A stretch of DNA of 34,615 nt from Lachnospiraceae bacterium (GTDB taxonomy: Bacteria; Bacillota; Clostridia; Lachnospirales; Lachnospiraceae): contig JAQVHQ010000037.1 of the NCBI GenBank assembly GCA_028696165.1, positions 1 through 34,615 on the forward strand, in the 5' to 3' direction. Under the pieces are notes generated by a model. That model saw only the letters and a list, made by a program, of their open reading frames with translations, had not been told where the DNA came from and made no database searches. How positions within the stretch are numbered: the stretch's first letter is position 1; every line of letters begins with the position of its first letter. This document shows positions 14,543-22,317 of the stretch, one piece after another. The translations under genes were made by a program, and so were the position numbers.

Positions 14543-16846
14543 TTACTGTCGTGTAATAATGTTCATGCGATGGCTGTAGGCACTGTGAACAAGATAACCA
14601 TCTTTGGTTTCTGTGTATTTTACCCAGAAGGTAACATTGCCGATTCGCATACGGGTGATGGAAAGGCCGGTCTCTGAATCCAACACGGCTTCCTTGGTCT
14701 TTCGTAAATGGTTTAATACCTGTATAACATCTGATTGGAGAATCATGCGCTCATCCATCATCTTAGCTGCTTCTTCGGTATAAGTAACTTTAAATTCGCA
14801 TTGCATTTCCGGTATTTCCTTTCCCCAGATTTCAGTAAGAAGTCTGTTTTTTAAATTTAGTCTGTTATAGCGCTTCTGGCTGATGTCCGGAGGTGCGCCT
14901 GCATCGGTTCCATAGATAAGTTCCAGAAGATGTTTTGACTGTCGACCTTCTCTGACAAAACGGTCGCGGCAGGCCATGCAGTAGGTAATGTAGGGCTTGT
15001 CAGAACGTTCCAGACATTTCTCCGTCATTTCCTTTGCCACTTCTTTATTGGCATAGGCAGTTAACCCTCCATAGCCGCAGCAAGGGGATAAATCTCCTGA
15101 ATACGGAGTATCCACTAATTCACATCCGGTTTCGCTAACCAGTTTCCGGACAGTCTGCTGAATATGGCTGTTTCCCCGGGCGCCGCAGGAGTCGTGTATG
15201 GCGGCAGGTACCGATAAACCTTTTGCGGAGGAAGGTAGTCCAATCTCGGACAAGATGTCCCAGATACCGGTCAAAGTCAGCTGCGTGTGGTGGGTGAGTT
15301 CTTTCATACAGGTAGGACATCCCGCAATTACTACAGGATTTCCCAGATTCGCTAATTCCTGATCAAGAAAATCCATAGTATCCTGATAGAGAGTGTATCG
15401 TCCGGCCCAGTCGCTGATAGCCCCGCAGCAGCCCAGAATCAAAGCAACACCTCCTTCCAGGCGGGAACACAGATCCTTGTAAGCTTCAAAAACTGTATCC
15501 GGTGCAATTGCAGCGGCCTGGCATCCCGGGAAGAATACATAGCGGCACTGTTCAAAACCAGGCTGTTTCCCTACCAGAAAAGCATCATTGTTGGAAAAGA
15601 ACATGTCCATAAGAGCAAATTCATGAGGAGCCAGCGGCATCTTGCCGGTGCTGACCATATTTTCACGGGCAATGTGGCATATCTCGCCCATATCATATCC
15701 ATTCGGGCAGGTGAAAGTACATTGACCACACAGAGAACAGGCATTGATGGGCTTGTTCATCATGTGATCACCCATGATGATACTTACATTGTTATATATT
15801 TCACGCGTCAAAATGCGCGGAAACTTCTTGTAATGGGAAAGATAGGCGCAGCCCTTAATACATGCGTCACAGTGACACTGGATACAGCGGCTGGCTTCTT
15901 TTACCGCCAGTTCGCGGGTGATGGCACCACTGGCAAGATAAGAGGGCGCAGGGGTGACATCTGTCATATCAGTAAAGAGCGATGTCTCACAAGGACCTTC
16001 CTCTCCACGGGTATTGGCAGGATCTAAGTTTTGGGCGAGACGGTCTACCGTCAGTGCTGCGCGTTTCGCAGCGTAGGCAGCCTCTAAGACGCCGCTTGTA
16101 TTTGCAGTAACCAGATTATAAGTACGGCTGAATACAAGATGTTCATCATAGTCCAGAGTCCCACAAAGGGAGGCGGCCAGCTGGTATTCCATACACAGGA
16201 TATCAAAAGACGTCCGGTAATTATCTATAGCATCAAAACTAATCCGGTCCATTACAGGTGCAGCAAATTTAAATTGAATATCTGTTTTTTCTAACTGAAT
16301 CTGTGTCTGCCGGATATCTTCGTCTGTCGCAAAAGCTGTTTCTTTTGATAGAAAATCAGCTATATTTTCTTCTTTACAATATATCGTCACCGGATAAGCC
16401 TTTTTATGTAATTCACCTGCAAGAAACAGACAAAACAGGCCAGACCCGAAGATGGCTATGCTTTTTTTCTTTTTCATACGCGGCAGTTTGCGGCCTTTGG
16501 ATTCCAACCCAAATTCTGCCACCGCCTGCTCTAATTTATGTATGGAAATGCCATCTCCACCATCTAAAGAGCATAATTTACAATTTGCTTCACAAGGGGC
16601 TTCGCACCCTCTTGATAAAAGATGTGGAAATGGAGCAATTTTTCCGTAAAGGTTTAGGGCCTTTGTCCAATCCTCGTGGGCAATTGCGTGAATCATTTCT
16701 TTAGTATCCAGTTTTAACGGGCAGGATGCGCTGCAGTAAGCCGGCTGTTCGTGAACACACAGGCTTTCTTTTTGAGCCAATTCTTCTTGTGTAAGCATAC
16801 GCCTTTGATGATATACATGGGTGGAAGCTCTTTCTTCAATAATCAT
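14543..16846 (-). CDS. Multi-Fe-S oxidoreductase with GltD-like and HdrB-like parts
   Basis: A 767-residue electron-transfer protein. The domains run: a dicluster-binding region as in the GltD N-terminus (Cys30, 38, 42 and Cys81, 85, 89, 92); a Rossmann-type segment SIAIFGSGLFCLFLAGEL (129-146), whose third glycine is replaced by Cys139; two ferredoxin-like Cys sets (CIQCHCDACIKGC and CSLCGQCTFTCP); an HdrB/GlpC-type CCG pair (FFPGCQ...GCCGA and DSCGARG...CCGYGGL); and a C-terminal extension of about 110 residues. It would collect electrons from the aldehyde oxidoreductase, which has no FAD domain. It fits the pyridine nucleotide-disulfide oxidoreductase/dicluster family of this cluster. Start 16846 is preferred over 16903 for AAGGA 9 bases upstream. 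It is separated from the oxidoreductase gene by a terminator. Confidence 0.83.
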   Translation of the reverse strand: MIIEERASTHVYHQRRMLTQEELAQKESLCVHEQPAYCSASCPLKLDTKEMIHAIAHEDWTKALNLYGKIAPFPHLLSRGCEAPCEANCKLCSLDGGDGISIHKLEQAVAEFGLESKGRKLPRMKKKKSIAIFGSGLFCLFLAGELHKKAYPVTIYCKEENIADFLSKETAFATDEDIRQTQIQLEKTDIQFKFAAPVMDRISFDAIDNYRTSFDILCMEYQLAASLCGTLDYDEHLVFSRTYNLVTANTSGVLEAAYAAKRAALTVDRLAQNLDPANTRGEEGPCETSLFTDMTDVTPAPSYLASGAITRELAVKEASRCIQCHCDACIKGCAYLSHYKKFPRILTREIYNNVSIIMGDHMMNKPINACSLCGQCTFTCPNGYDMGEICHIARENMVSTGKMPLAPHEFALMDMFFSNNDAFLVGKQPGFEQCRYVFFPGCQAAAIAPDTVFEAYKDLCSRLEGGVALILGCCGAISDWAGRYTLYQDTMDFLDQELANLGNPVVIAGCPTCMKELTHHTQLTLTGIWDILSEIGLPSSAKGLSVPAAIHDSCGARGNSHIQQTVRKLVSETGCELVDTPYSGDLSPCCGYGGLTAYANKEVAKEMTEKCLERSDKPYITYCMACRDRFVREGRQSKHLLELIYGTDAGAPPDISQKRYNRLNLKNRLLTEIWGKEIPEMQCEFKVTYTEEAAKMMDERMILQSDVIQVLNHLRKTKEAVLDSETGLSITRMRIGNVTFWVKYTETKDGYLVHSAYSHRMNIITRQ

Positions 16847-16880
16847 GATAACACATCCTTCGTAAGATATTTGAATTTGA

Positions 16881-16909
16881 AAAACAGAGAGGCGGTTTCC
16901 CACCTCTCT
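16881..16909 (-). terminator. Terminator after the aldehyde oxidoreductase gene
   Basis: On the minus strand AGAGAGGTGG, a GAAA loop and CCGCCTCTCT form a 10-bp stem with one mismatch (16886-16909), followed by GTTTT. The stable GNRA-type loop and T-tract make a good terminator. It sits between the oxidoreductase gene and the Fe-S protein gene, so it may partly separate the enzyme from the downstream genes. Confidence 0.75.
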
Positions 16910-16977
16910 AATTGTTTTATGTTAGCTGTGCCTGCAGAATATTTTTAAGTTGTAAAACAATCTGCAGAAAAATTATG

Positions 16978-19722
16978 TTATGATAGATTTTTTAATGCAG
17001 CAAGAACAACATCCGGTTTTGCCGGAATACGTGTAATGCGGGCGCCGGTTGCATTAAAGATTGCATTAAGGATTGCCGGATGAGGAGCATCAAGAGGTGC
17101 TTCTCCACAGCCAGCAGCACCGTAAGGGCCTTCTGGGCGATAGGTTTCTACATAGTGCAGTTCGATATCATCCGGAACATCGTTTGGATAAGGAATACCA
17201 CAGTTTTTCAGTGAGGTATGTTTGGATAAATCTTCAAAATCTTCGGTAAGTGCAAGTCCGATACCCTGTACCAGACCACCATAGAAGTTACCGTCAACCA
17301 GGAGCTTATTCATGATAGTTCCTACATCAGCTACACAGGTGAATTTCTCTACTTTTACTTTACCAGTCTGTGTATCTACACAAACTTCCGGAAGGAATAA
17401 GGTATACATATATACAGAGAATGGATCACCCTGAGCAGTTGCCTGATCAACCGGATGGTCTGCACAGGCAGTTGCTACCCACTGTCCCTGAACTTTGGTC
17501 TCAATTCCGTCTGCCTTCATCTCATCATAGGTGCGGTAAGTGCCATCATCTTTTTTCATAGCTGCAAGCAGATTCTCTGCTGCCAGACGGCATGCATTAC
17601 CAGACATAACCTGACTTCTTGAACCACCGGCAGGACCAGAGTTTGGTGTGTGCTTGGTATCATTCATAACCAGACGAATCTGCTCTGGTTTGATACCAGC
17701 CTGACGAAGCGTCTCATGTGCGGATACAAGAACACCCATATCAGCACCCTGTCCATGATCTTCCCAGGAAGAATACATGGTAACAGTTCCATCAGGATTT
17801 AATTCAGCATAAGCCTGTGAAGAGTCTACACCATCCAGACCACAGCCATATACTCCGGAGGAAACTCCGATTCCGTATTTGTATCTTCCGTCGGAAGCTG
17901 CGTTTTTCTCAGCCACACGTTTTTTGCCTTCTTCGTACAGTGGACGGGCTTTTTTATACATTTCTTCCAGACAGTATACATCTGGTTTGTATCCGGTTGG
18001 AATAGTGGAACCTTCAGATTCTTTATAGCAGTTTAATTCACGGATGTCGAATGGATCCATACCCATCTTTTCCGCAAGAACATCGATGGCAATCTCAGAT
18101 CCCATGAAAGACTGAGGTGAACCATAAGCACGGAATGCAGACCCCCATGCATGATTGGTAAATACGGTAGTATTCTTATTACGGATTGTAGGAATGTCAT
18201 AACCGGCACCGGTAAACTGACTTAGGCGGTGGGTTAAGAGATCCCCAAATTCAGAATAAGGACCGTGATCCACATAGTTGTTACCCCACATACCAAGCAA
18301 TTTGCCTTTTTCATCGGCGGCAAGTTTGATATGCATAAATGCAGGAGATCTCTTTCCTGTATAAGTAATATTCTGGAACTGTGTAAATACAAGAGATACC
18401 GGCCGCTGACATACAAGTGCAGCCACTCCCAACAGTGCTTCATTGGTTGGAGAGAATTTATATCCGAAAGTACCTCCGGCGTGATTCTGAACAATGCGAA
18501 GTTTCTCCATTGGAATTCCGATTCCATCAGCGATCATAGGCATATGAAGATGGATACCGATAGATTTGGAATGGATGGTCAACATCTCATCTTCGTCTAT
18601 GTAAGCATATCCACAGTCAGGTTCCAGATGAAGATGCGGCTGACGGGAGCAGTAGCTTTCGATTTCGATTACATTCGGAGCGCTGTCAAAGTCCATGTCA
18701 GGTCCTTTGATACAGTTGGTTTCATAATAAGCATTTGGTGTGCCAGGGTGAATTTCTATAGCATCTTCTGCGATAGCATCCATAGCATTCATGTAAGCAG
18801 GAAGTTCTTCTAACTCTACTTTGACTGCATCTGCTGCAGCTTTTGCATGTGCTTCGGTATCTGCAGCTACGATTGCGATAGCATCACCAAACTGGAATAC
18901 TTTCTCATCACAGAGAATCGGACGATCCCAGCCGTCACATTTATTATTCAGTGGAAGCATAACAAGCCCATTGATACGATTCTTGCCAGGAACATCTTTG
19001 GCGGTAATAATTTTGAATACACCAGGCATCTTCTCAGCTTCTGAGGTATCTACTGATTTCAAGTTTGCATGAGATACTTTAGCCTGAACCAGTGCAAGAC
19101 GAAGGGTCTCTTCCGGCATCTTCAGAGCATCATCAGCACCAAAGTCCCAGGTTCCGGTAACTTTCTGAGCAGCAGAAGGGCGAATATAGTTCGTGCCTAC
19201 GATACTGTCGCCAGTCTGTTTGAATACAAGGTCTTCTTTGGTGATTTCACCGCGAAGTACAGAAGCTGCAGCCATAACTGCGTCGATTAATGGTTTGTAG
19301 CCGGTACAACGGCAGAGATTTCGGTTCTTGTCAAACCAGTTACGTACCTCTTCACGGGTTGGGCTTGGATTGGAATCCAGAAGAACTTTAGCACTTACGA
19401 TAAATCCCGGTGAACAGAAACCACACTGGGCACAGCCATAGGCCATCCATGCAACCTGGAGCGGATGCATATCAGATACAGTTCCAATACCTTCTATTGT
19501 AGTGATTTTTGCGTTGTCAGGAACTCGTTTCATTTTTACAATACAAGAACGGGTTACCTTTCCGTCCATGATTACATTACAGGCACCGCAGTGTCCTTCG
19601 CCACAGCCGATTTTACATCCGGTAAGAAGCAGTCTCTCTCGAAGTATGGAAGCTAAAGTATCATTTTCTTCTACCAGGAGAGTACGTGCAATACCATTGA
19701 TAATAAGGGGTTTTTTGATCAT
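16978..19722 (-). CDS. Molybdenum aldehyde oxidoreductase, MOP-like
   Basis: Xanthine oxidase-family molybdoenzyme (914 aa) that oxidises an aldehyde or hydroxylates a carbon next to nitrogen using water. The first 2Fe-2S domain has Cys40, Cys45, Cys48, Cys60; the second has Cys100, Cys103, Cys137, Cys139. These are the same residue numbers I recall for Desulfovibrio gigas aldehyde oxidoreductase, and like it this protein has no FAD domain. The molybdopterin part includes GGTFGYKFSP and ends with the catalytic glutamate Glu874 in GCGEAPLDAPHPA. The start follows AGGAGG by 8 bases. A small His/Cys-tailed protein is encoded just upstream. Electrons probably leave through the Fe-S protein at 14543-16846. 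Substrate unknown. Confidence 0.92.
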   Translation of the reverse strand: MIKKPLIINGIARTLLVEENDTLASILRERLLLTGCKIGCGEGHCGACNVIMDGKVTRSCIVKMKRVPDNAKITTIEGIGTVSDMHPLQVAWMAYGCAQCGFCSPGFIVSAKVLLDSNPSPTREEVRNWFDKNRNLCRCTGYKPLIDAVMAAASVLRGEITKEDLVFKQTGDSIVGTNYIRPSAAQKVTGTWDFGADDALKMPEETLRLALVQAKVSHANLKSVDTSEAEKMPGVFKIITAKDVPGKNRINGLVMLPLNNKCDGWDRPILCDEKVFQFGDAIAIVAADTEAHAKAAADAVKVELEELPAYMNAMDAIAEDAIEIHPGTPNAYYETNCIKGPDMDFDSAPNVIEIESYCSRQPHLHLEPDCGYAYIDEDEMLTIHSKSIGIHLHMPMIADGIGIPMEKLRIVQNHAGGTFGYKFSPTNEALLGVAALVCQRPVSLVFTQFQNITYTGKRSPAFMHIKLAADEKGKLLGMWGNNYVDHGPYSEFGDLLTHRLSQFTGAGYDIPTIRNKNTTVFTNHAWGSAFRAYGSPQSFMGSEIAIDVLAEKMGMDPFDIRELNCYKESEGSTIPTGYKPDVYCLEEMYKKARPLYEEGKKRVAEKNAASDGRYKYGIGVSSGVYGCGLDGVDSSQAYAELNPDGTVTMYSSWEDHGQGADMGVLVSAHETLRQAGIKPEQIRLVMNDTKHTPNSGPAGGSRSQVMSGNACRLAAENLLAAMKKDDGTYRTYDEMKADGIETKVQGQWVATACADHPVDQATAQGDPFSVYMYTLFLPEVCVDTQTGKVKVEKFTCVADVGTIMNKLLVDGNFYGGLVQGIGLALTEDFEDLSKHTSLKNCGIPYPNDVPDDIELHYVETYRPEGPYGAAGCGEAPLDAPHPAILNAIFNATGARITRIPAKPDVVLAALKNLS

Positions 19723-19794
19723 TTGTCAGATCCTCCTTTTTACGTGTCTGGTTAATGGGTTCCAATGTCTGGATAGGGCGTTAAGAAAAGGTAT

Positions 19795-20043
19795 TTAATG
19801 ATTACCGCAGCTGTCATGGTCAGCACCATGTCCGGTCAGGTCTTTAAGACGATCCATACCCCGTGCACTGTAGAAAACCAGCTGAGAAAGACTTCCATCC
19901 ATGTTTTCAGCCTGCAGACGCAGACAGTTGGCATTTTCATAGAAGTCAATCGGCAATTCCCGGGTGAAAATCTGTCCGGTTTTTTCATCTTTTACTTCAA
20001 TCTTTACAGTCTTTGCGGTAATTTCAAAAAATGAATCTTTCAT
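19795..20043 (-). CDS. Uncharacterised 82-residue protein with a His/Cys tail
   Basis: Unrecognised family. The first 60 residues look like a small beta-rich domain (EITAKTVKIEVKDEKTGQIF and following). The end is a possible metal site, TGHGADHDSCGNH, with three His, one Cys and two Asp in 13 residues. It is first in the minus-strand operon, 72 bases upstream of the aldehyde oxidoreductase, with GGATGGG as ribosome binding site and a promoter at 20123-20151. A role in metal handling or assembly for the molybdoenzyme is a guess from position and tail. Confidence 0.7.
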   Translation of the reverse strand: MKDSFFEITAKTVKIEVKDEKTGQIFTRELPIDFYENANCLRLQAENMDGSLSQLVFYSARGMDRLKDLTGHGADHDSCGNH

Positions 20044-20082
20044 AGTAATCCCATCCTTACTTTAATGTAATGTCAAAATCAA

Positions 20083-20094
20083 AAGAATATTCTT
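20083..20094. promoter_or_regulatory. Palindrome in the leader of the aldehyde oxidoreductase operon
   Basis: AAGAATATTCTT is a perfect 12-base palindrome between the promoter at 20123-20151 and the 82-residue gene. A near copy, AAGAATATTGTT, lies at 21278-21289 in front of the nucleotidyltransferase gene. It is a candidate shared operator. Confidence 0.35.
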
Positions 20095-20122
20095 ATGATT
20101 TAAACATGATTTCTATAATATT

Positions 20123-20151
20123 ATTTTACTATTTGTATAAAAAAAACGCAA
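20123..20151 (-). promoter_or_regulatory. Promoter of the aldehyde oxidoreductase operon
   Basis: On the minus strand -35 TTGCGT (20151-20146), a 17-base spacer and -10 TAAAAT (20128-20123) precede the 82-residue gene by about 80 bases. The leader in between holds the AAGAATATTCTT palindrome. Confidence 0.55.
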
Positions 20152-20192
20152 CTTACAAAGAATTATTAATCGATTACAGCAAAAGATGCGAA

Positions 20193-21179
20193 TTAACAGA
20201 AAACTCCAGGCTTACATAAGACTAATGTACCATTAATATCACAGAGAGGAACTCCTGGCAGATGTGTGTTATGCTCCATCTCATAATGTAAGAGCGCAGC
20301 TTTTACTCCGGATAAATCCGGTGAATTGTAGTCATGAAGCAGCAGATAACCACCAGGATTGAGGCGTGGCCAGAACCAGGAGAGTCCGGTATAGGTAGTT
20401 TCTTCAAAATCCACATCCAAAGATACCAGTGCAAAATGTTCGTTTAAGTTCCCGGCAGAAAAGGGAAAATAACCTTCCCGTACATCAATCAAATCAGGAT
20501 AAGGCATCTTTTTTAAGACGGATGGAACGGAAGTATTCGCATGTGCGTTTATAAAATCTGTGCCACAGTGTTCACTGTTTAATTCCCTGGCTGCCTCCTG
20601 AGGTTCAAAACCCTGGAAACTGTCAAAAAGGTAAAGCTTTCGTGTGGGGAAAAGCAGATTAAGTAAACGGGCAAAGTCCCCTTTATAGACACCGAGTTCA
20701 GCTATGGCACCGGGAACATTCTGTACGGATGCAGCCAGTAATTCCAGAGTCTTTATTCGTACATAGTCCTGAGATTTGTCATGAACAGTCAATATCTCCG
20801 GGTATTTCATGCGAGGTTCTCTTATAATCTGACAAGGTTCCTGCAGTTTATCCACGAGAGAACTTCCTAATAGTTGTGCGGCGGTTATACATTCTGCGTT
20901 AATGTCCTGAAGCTGATATCGGTTCTTAGTGAAGAATAATACGTCTCTTTTCAAACCAAGCGCCAGACAAGTGCTTAAGACAGACTGGGTGTGACGGCTG
21001 GCGACAAGTAAAAGTTCCACTTCCTCTATGGGCAGCTGTTCGGGAGTAAGCACAGGTTTTCCGAGAAAAGCATCAGCTATCGGATGAGTGTCGACAAAAG
21101 CTGCAATATGTTCTTTTAAAAGTCCTTTTTTAAATAATTCGCTGGCACCACATCCGGTGCCCCATACATAAATTCCCAT
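20193..21179 (-). CDS. TylF/MycF-like methyltransferase with a Rossmann N-terminus
   Basis: A 328-residue protein. Residues 1-90 look like a Rossmann/PglD-like domain (MGIYVWGTGCGASELFKKGL, then AAFVDTHP). From about residue 125 it is a class I methyltransferase of the TylF/macrocin O-methyltransferase group: AIAELGVYKGDFARLLNLLF, LYLFDSFQGF, SLDVDFEETTYTG with the metal-binding acidic cluster, and GGYLLLHDYNSP. Such enzymes usually O-methylate sugars, often in surface glycans. Here it lies inside the molybdo-cluster with its own promoter, so its link to the cofactor genes is uncertain. GAGAGGA precedes the ATG at 21179. Confidence 0.8.
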   Translation of the reverse strand: MGIYVWGTGCGASELFKKGLLKEHIAAFVDTHPIADAFLGKPVLTPEQLPIEEVELLLVASRHTQSVLSTCLALGLKRDVLFFTKNRYQLQDINAECITAAQLLGSSLVDKLQEPCQIIREPRMKYPEILTVHDKSQDYVRIKTLELLAASVQNVPGAIAELGVYKGDFARLLNLLFPTRKLYLFDSFQGFEPQEAARELNSEHCGTDFINAHANTSVPSVLKKMPYPDLIDVREGYFPFSAGNLNEHFALVSLDVDFEETTYTGLSWFWPRLNPGGYLLLHDYNSPDLSGVKAALLHYEMEHNTHLPGVPLCDINGTLVLCKPGVFC

Positions 21180-21215
21180 AAGTGTTGTCCTCTCAAAAAA
21201 TTAGCGGGTAACAGG

Positions 21216-21247
21216 ATAATATTGGATGCTTAATATAGCAATATTAT
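21216..21247. promoter_or_regulatory. Inverted repeat, candidate ModE-domain operator
   Basis: ATAATATTG (21216-21224) and CAATATTAT (21239-21247) are perfect 9-base arms separated by 14 bases. The right arm overlaps the -10 of the minus-strand promoter (21243-21248). The adjacent + strand gene encodes a ModE-type DNA-binding domain, and ModE binds AT-rich inverted repeats. The sequence is not the E. coli ModE consensus, so the assignment is inference. Confidence 0.45.
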
Positions 21248-21271
21248 AACATTGAACAAAAAATGCAACAA
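21243..21271 (-). promoter_or_regulatory. Promoter of the TylF-like gene
   Basis: On the minus strand -35 TTGTTG (21271-21266), spacer 17, -10 TATAAT (21248-21243). The exact -10 and spacing make it convincing. It lies back to back with the + strand promoter at 21288-21315. Confidence 0.65.
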
Positions 21272-21277
21272 GATAAA

Positions 21278-21289
21278 AAGAATATTGTT
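21278..21289. promoter_or_regulatory. AAGAATATTGTT site at the nucleotidyltransferase promoter
   Basis: One mismatch from the palindrome at 20083-20094. It abuts and overlaps the -35 TTGAAC (21288-21293). A protein bound here could control both divergent promoters. Confidence 0.35.
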
Positions 21290-21315
21290 GAACTTGCACA
21301 GAAATTATGTATAAT
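21288..21315 (+). promoter_or_regulatory. Promoter of the nucleotidyltransferase operon
   Basis: -35 TTGAAC (21288-21293), spacer 16, -10 TATAAT (21310-21315). The start at 21394 lies 79 bases downstream, leaving a leader of about 70 bases. Confidence 0.65.
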
Positions 21316-21393
21316 GAAGATAGGGTGTTATAAGAAAAAGCAAATTGCATTGAAAAACAAGTCCCTTAGAGATGAGAAATAGGAGGTAGTGTG

Positions 21394-22317
21394 ATGAATG
21401 CAGGAGCTGTTGTAGTGGCAGCAGGAATGTCATCAAGAATGGGTGATTTTAAGCCTATGCTTAATATAGGTTCTATTTCCATCGCCCAGAGGGTAGTTTC
21501 AACGCTGCAGCAGGCAGGAGTCAGCCGTATTGTAGTAGTGACTGGATATCAGGCAGATGTGCTGGAGCGTCATCTGGCAAAGGCAGGAGTAGTATTTTTG
21601 CGAAATGAAGATTATGAGAAGACACAAATGTTTGATTCCGCCAAAATAGGTTTAGATTATCTAAAGGACAAGTGTGATAAGATTTTATTTACACCGGTAG
21701 ATATTCCATTGTTTACGGCACAGACAGTTCTTCGTTTACTTCGTTCAGAAGCCAGACTTGCTATTCCGGAATTTGAAGGTCAGCCGGGGCATCCGCTTCT
21801 TATCGGTGCTGAATTAATCGAGAGTATTTTGGATGACAGTGGAGAAGGTGGACTACAGGGGGCAATTGGCAGACTTAAAGTTTCCATGGTTCCTGTTCCG
21901 GTTAATGATCCAGGTACCATTCATGATGCAGATACCCCTGAAGAATACGAGAAACTGCTGCAATTTCATAACCAGCAGCTGGTTCGCCCGGTGGTATCTC
22001 TTTCACTGGTAAAAGAAATTCCATTTCTGGATGAGAAGATGGTTATGCTTTTGCAATTAGTGGAAGAGACAGGGTCCGTGCGAACAGCCTGTAAGCGGAT
22101 GCAGATTTCATATTCCACAGGGTGGAATATGCTGCGGGATTTAGAATCCCAACTTTCAAAACCGCTTATAGTTAGAAGTCAGGGCGGCGCAAAAGGCGGA
22201 GAGAGCAGACTGACACCGGAAGGAAAAAAACTGGTGTCTCAGTATCAGAAGTTTCTGGCAGAACTGAAAGATTACACGAAATTTTTATATAATAAATATT
22301 TCGACGGGGTATTTTAA
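21394..22317 (+). CDS. MobA/MocA-like nucleotidyltransferase fused to a ModE-type DNA-binding domain
   Basis: A 307-residue fusion. Residues 1-190 are an NTP transferase: the nucleotide loop VVVAAGMSSRMGDFKPML is at 6-23, and the metal Asp lies in FTPVDIPLF. MocA-type enzymes add CMP to molybdopterin, the form used by xanthine oxidase-family enzymes. Residues of about 215-290 are a ModE N-terminal winged helix (ETGSVRTACKRMQISYSTGW, then GGAKGGESRLTPEGKKL). It may therefore both finish the cofactor and sense it at the DNA. It matches the DVU_1551 family as I recall it. AGGAGG lies 7 bases before ATG 21394; GTG 21391 is the alternative start. Confidence 0.85.
   Translation: MNAGAVVVAAGMSSRMGDFKPMLNIGSISIAQRVVSTLQQAGVSRIVVVTGYQADVLERHLAKAGVVFLRNEDYEKTQMFDSAKIGLDYLKDKCDKILFTPVDIPLFTAQTVLRLLRSEARLAIPEFEGQPGHPLLIGAELIESILDDSGEGGLQGAIGRLKVSMVPVPVNDPGTIHDADTPEEYEKLLQFHNQQLVRPVVSLSLVKEIPFLDEKMVMLLQLVEETGSVRTACKRMQISYSTGWNMLRDLESQLSKPLIVRSQGGAKGGESRLTPEGKKLVSQYQKFLAELKDYTKFLYNKYFDGVF

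Noticed and set aside
15623-16027. 134-codon plus-strand frame inside the Fe-S protein gene
   Set aside because: Shadow of the Cys-rich coding strand.
18265-18813. 182-codon plus-strand frame inside the aldehyde oxidoreductase gene
   Set aside because: Opposite-strand shadow of a conserved molybdoenzyme; composition and motifs do not look like a protein.
20167-20176. TAATCGATTA palindrome as a second copy of the LacI operator
   Set aside because: Only the AATCGATT core is shared with 172-185; the outer bases differ and the neighbouring genes are unrelated. Chance in AT-rich DNA is likelier.
21216-21247. Canonical ModE site
   Set aside because: Arms do not match the E. coli ModE consensus; kept only as a candidate operator.
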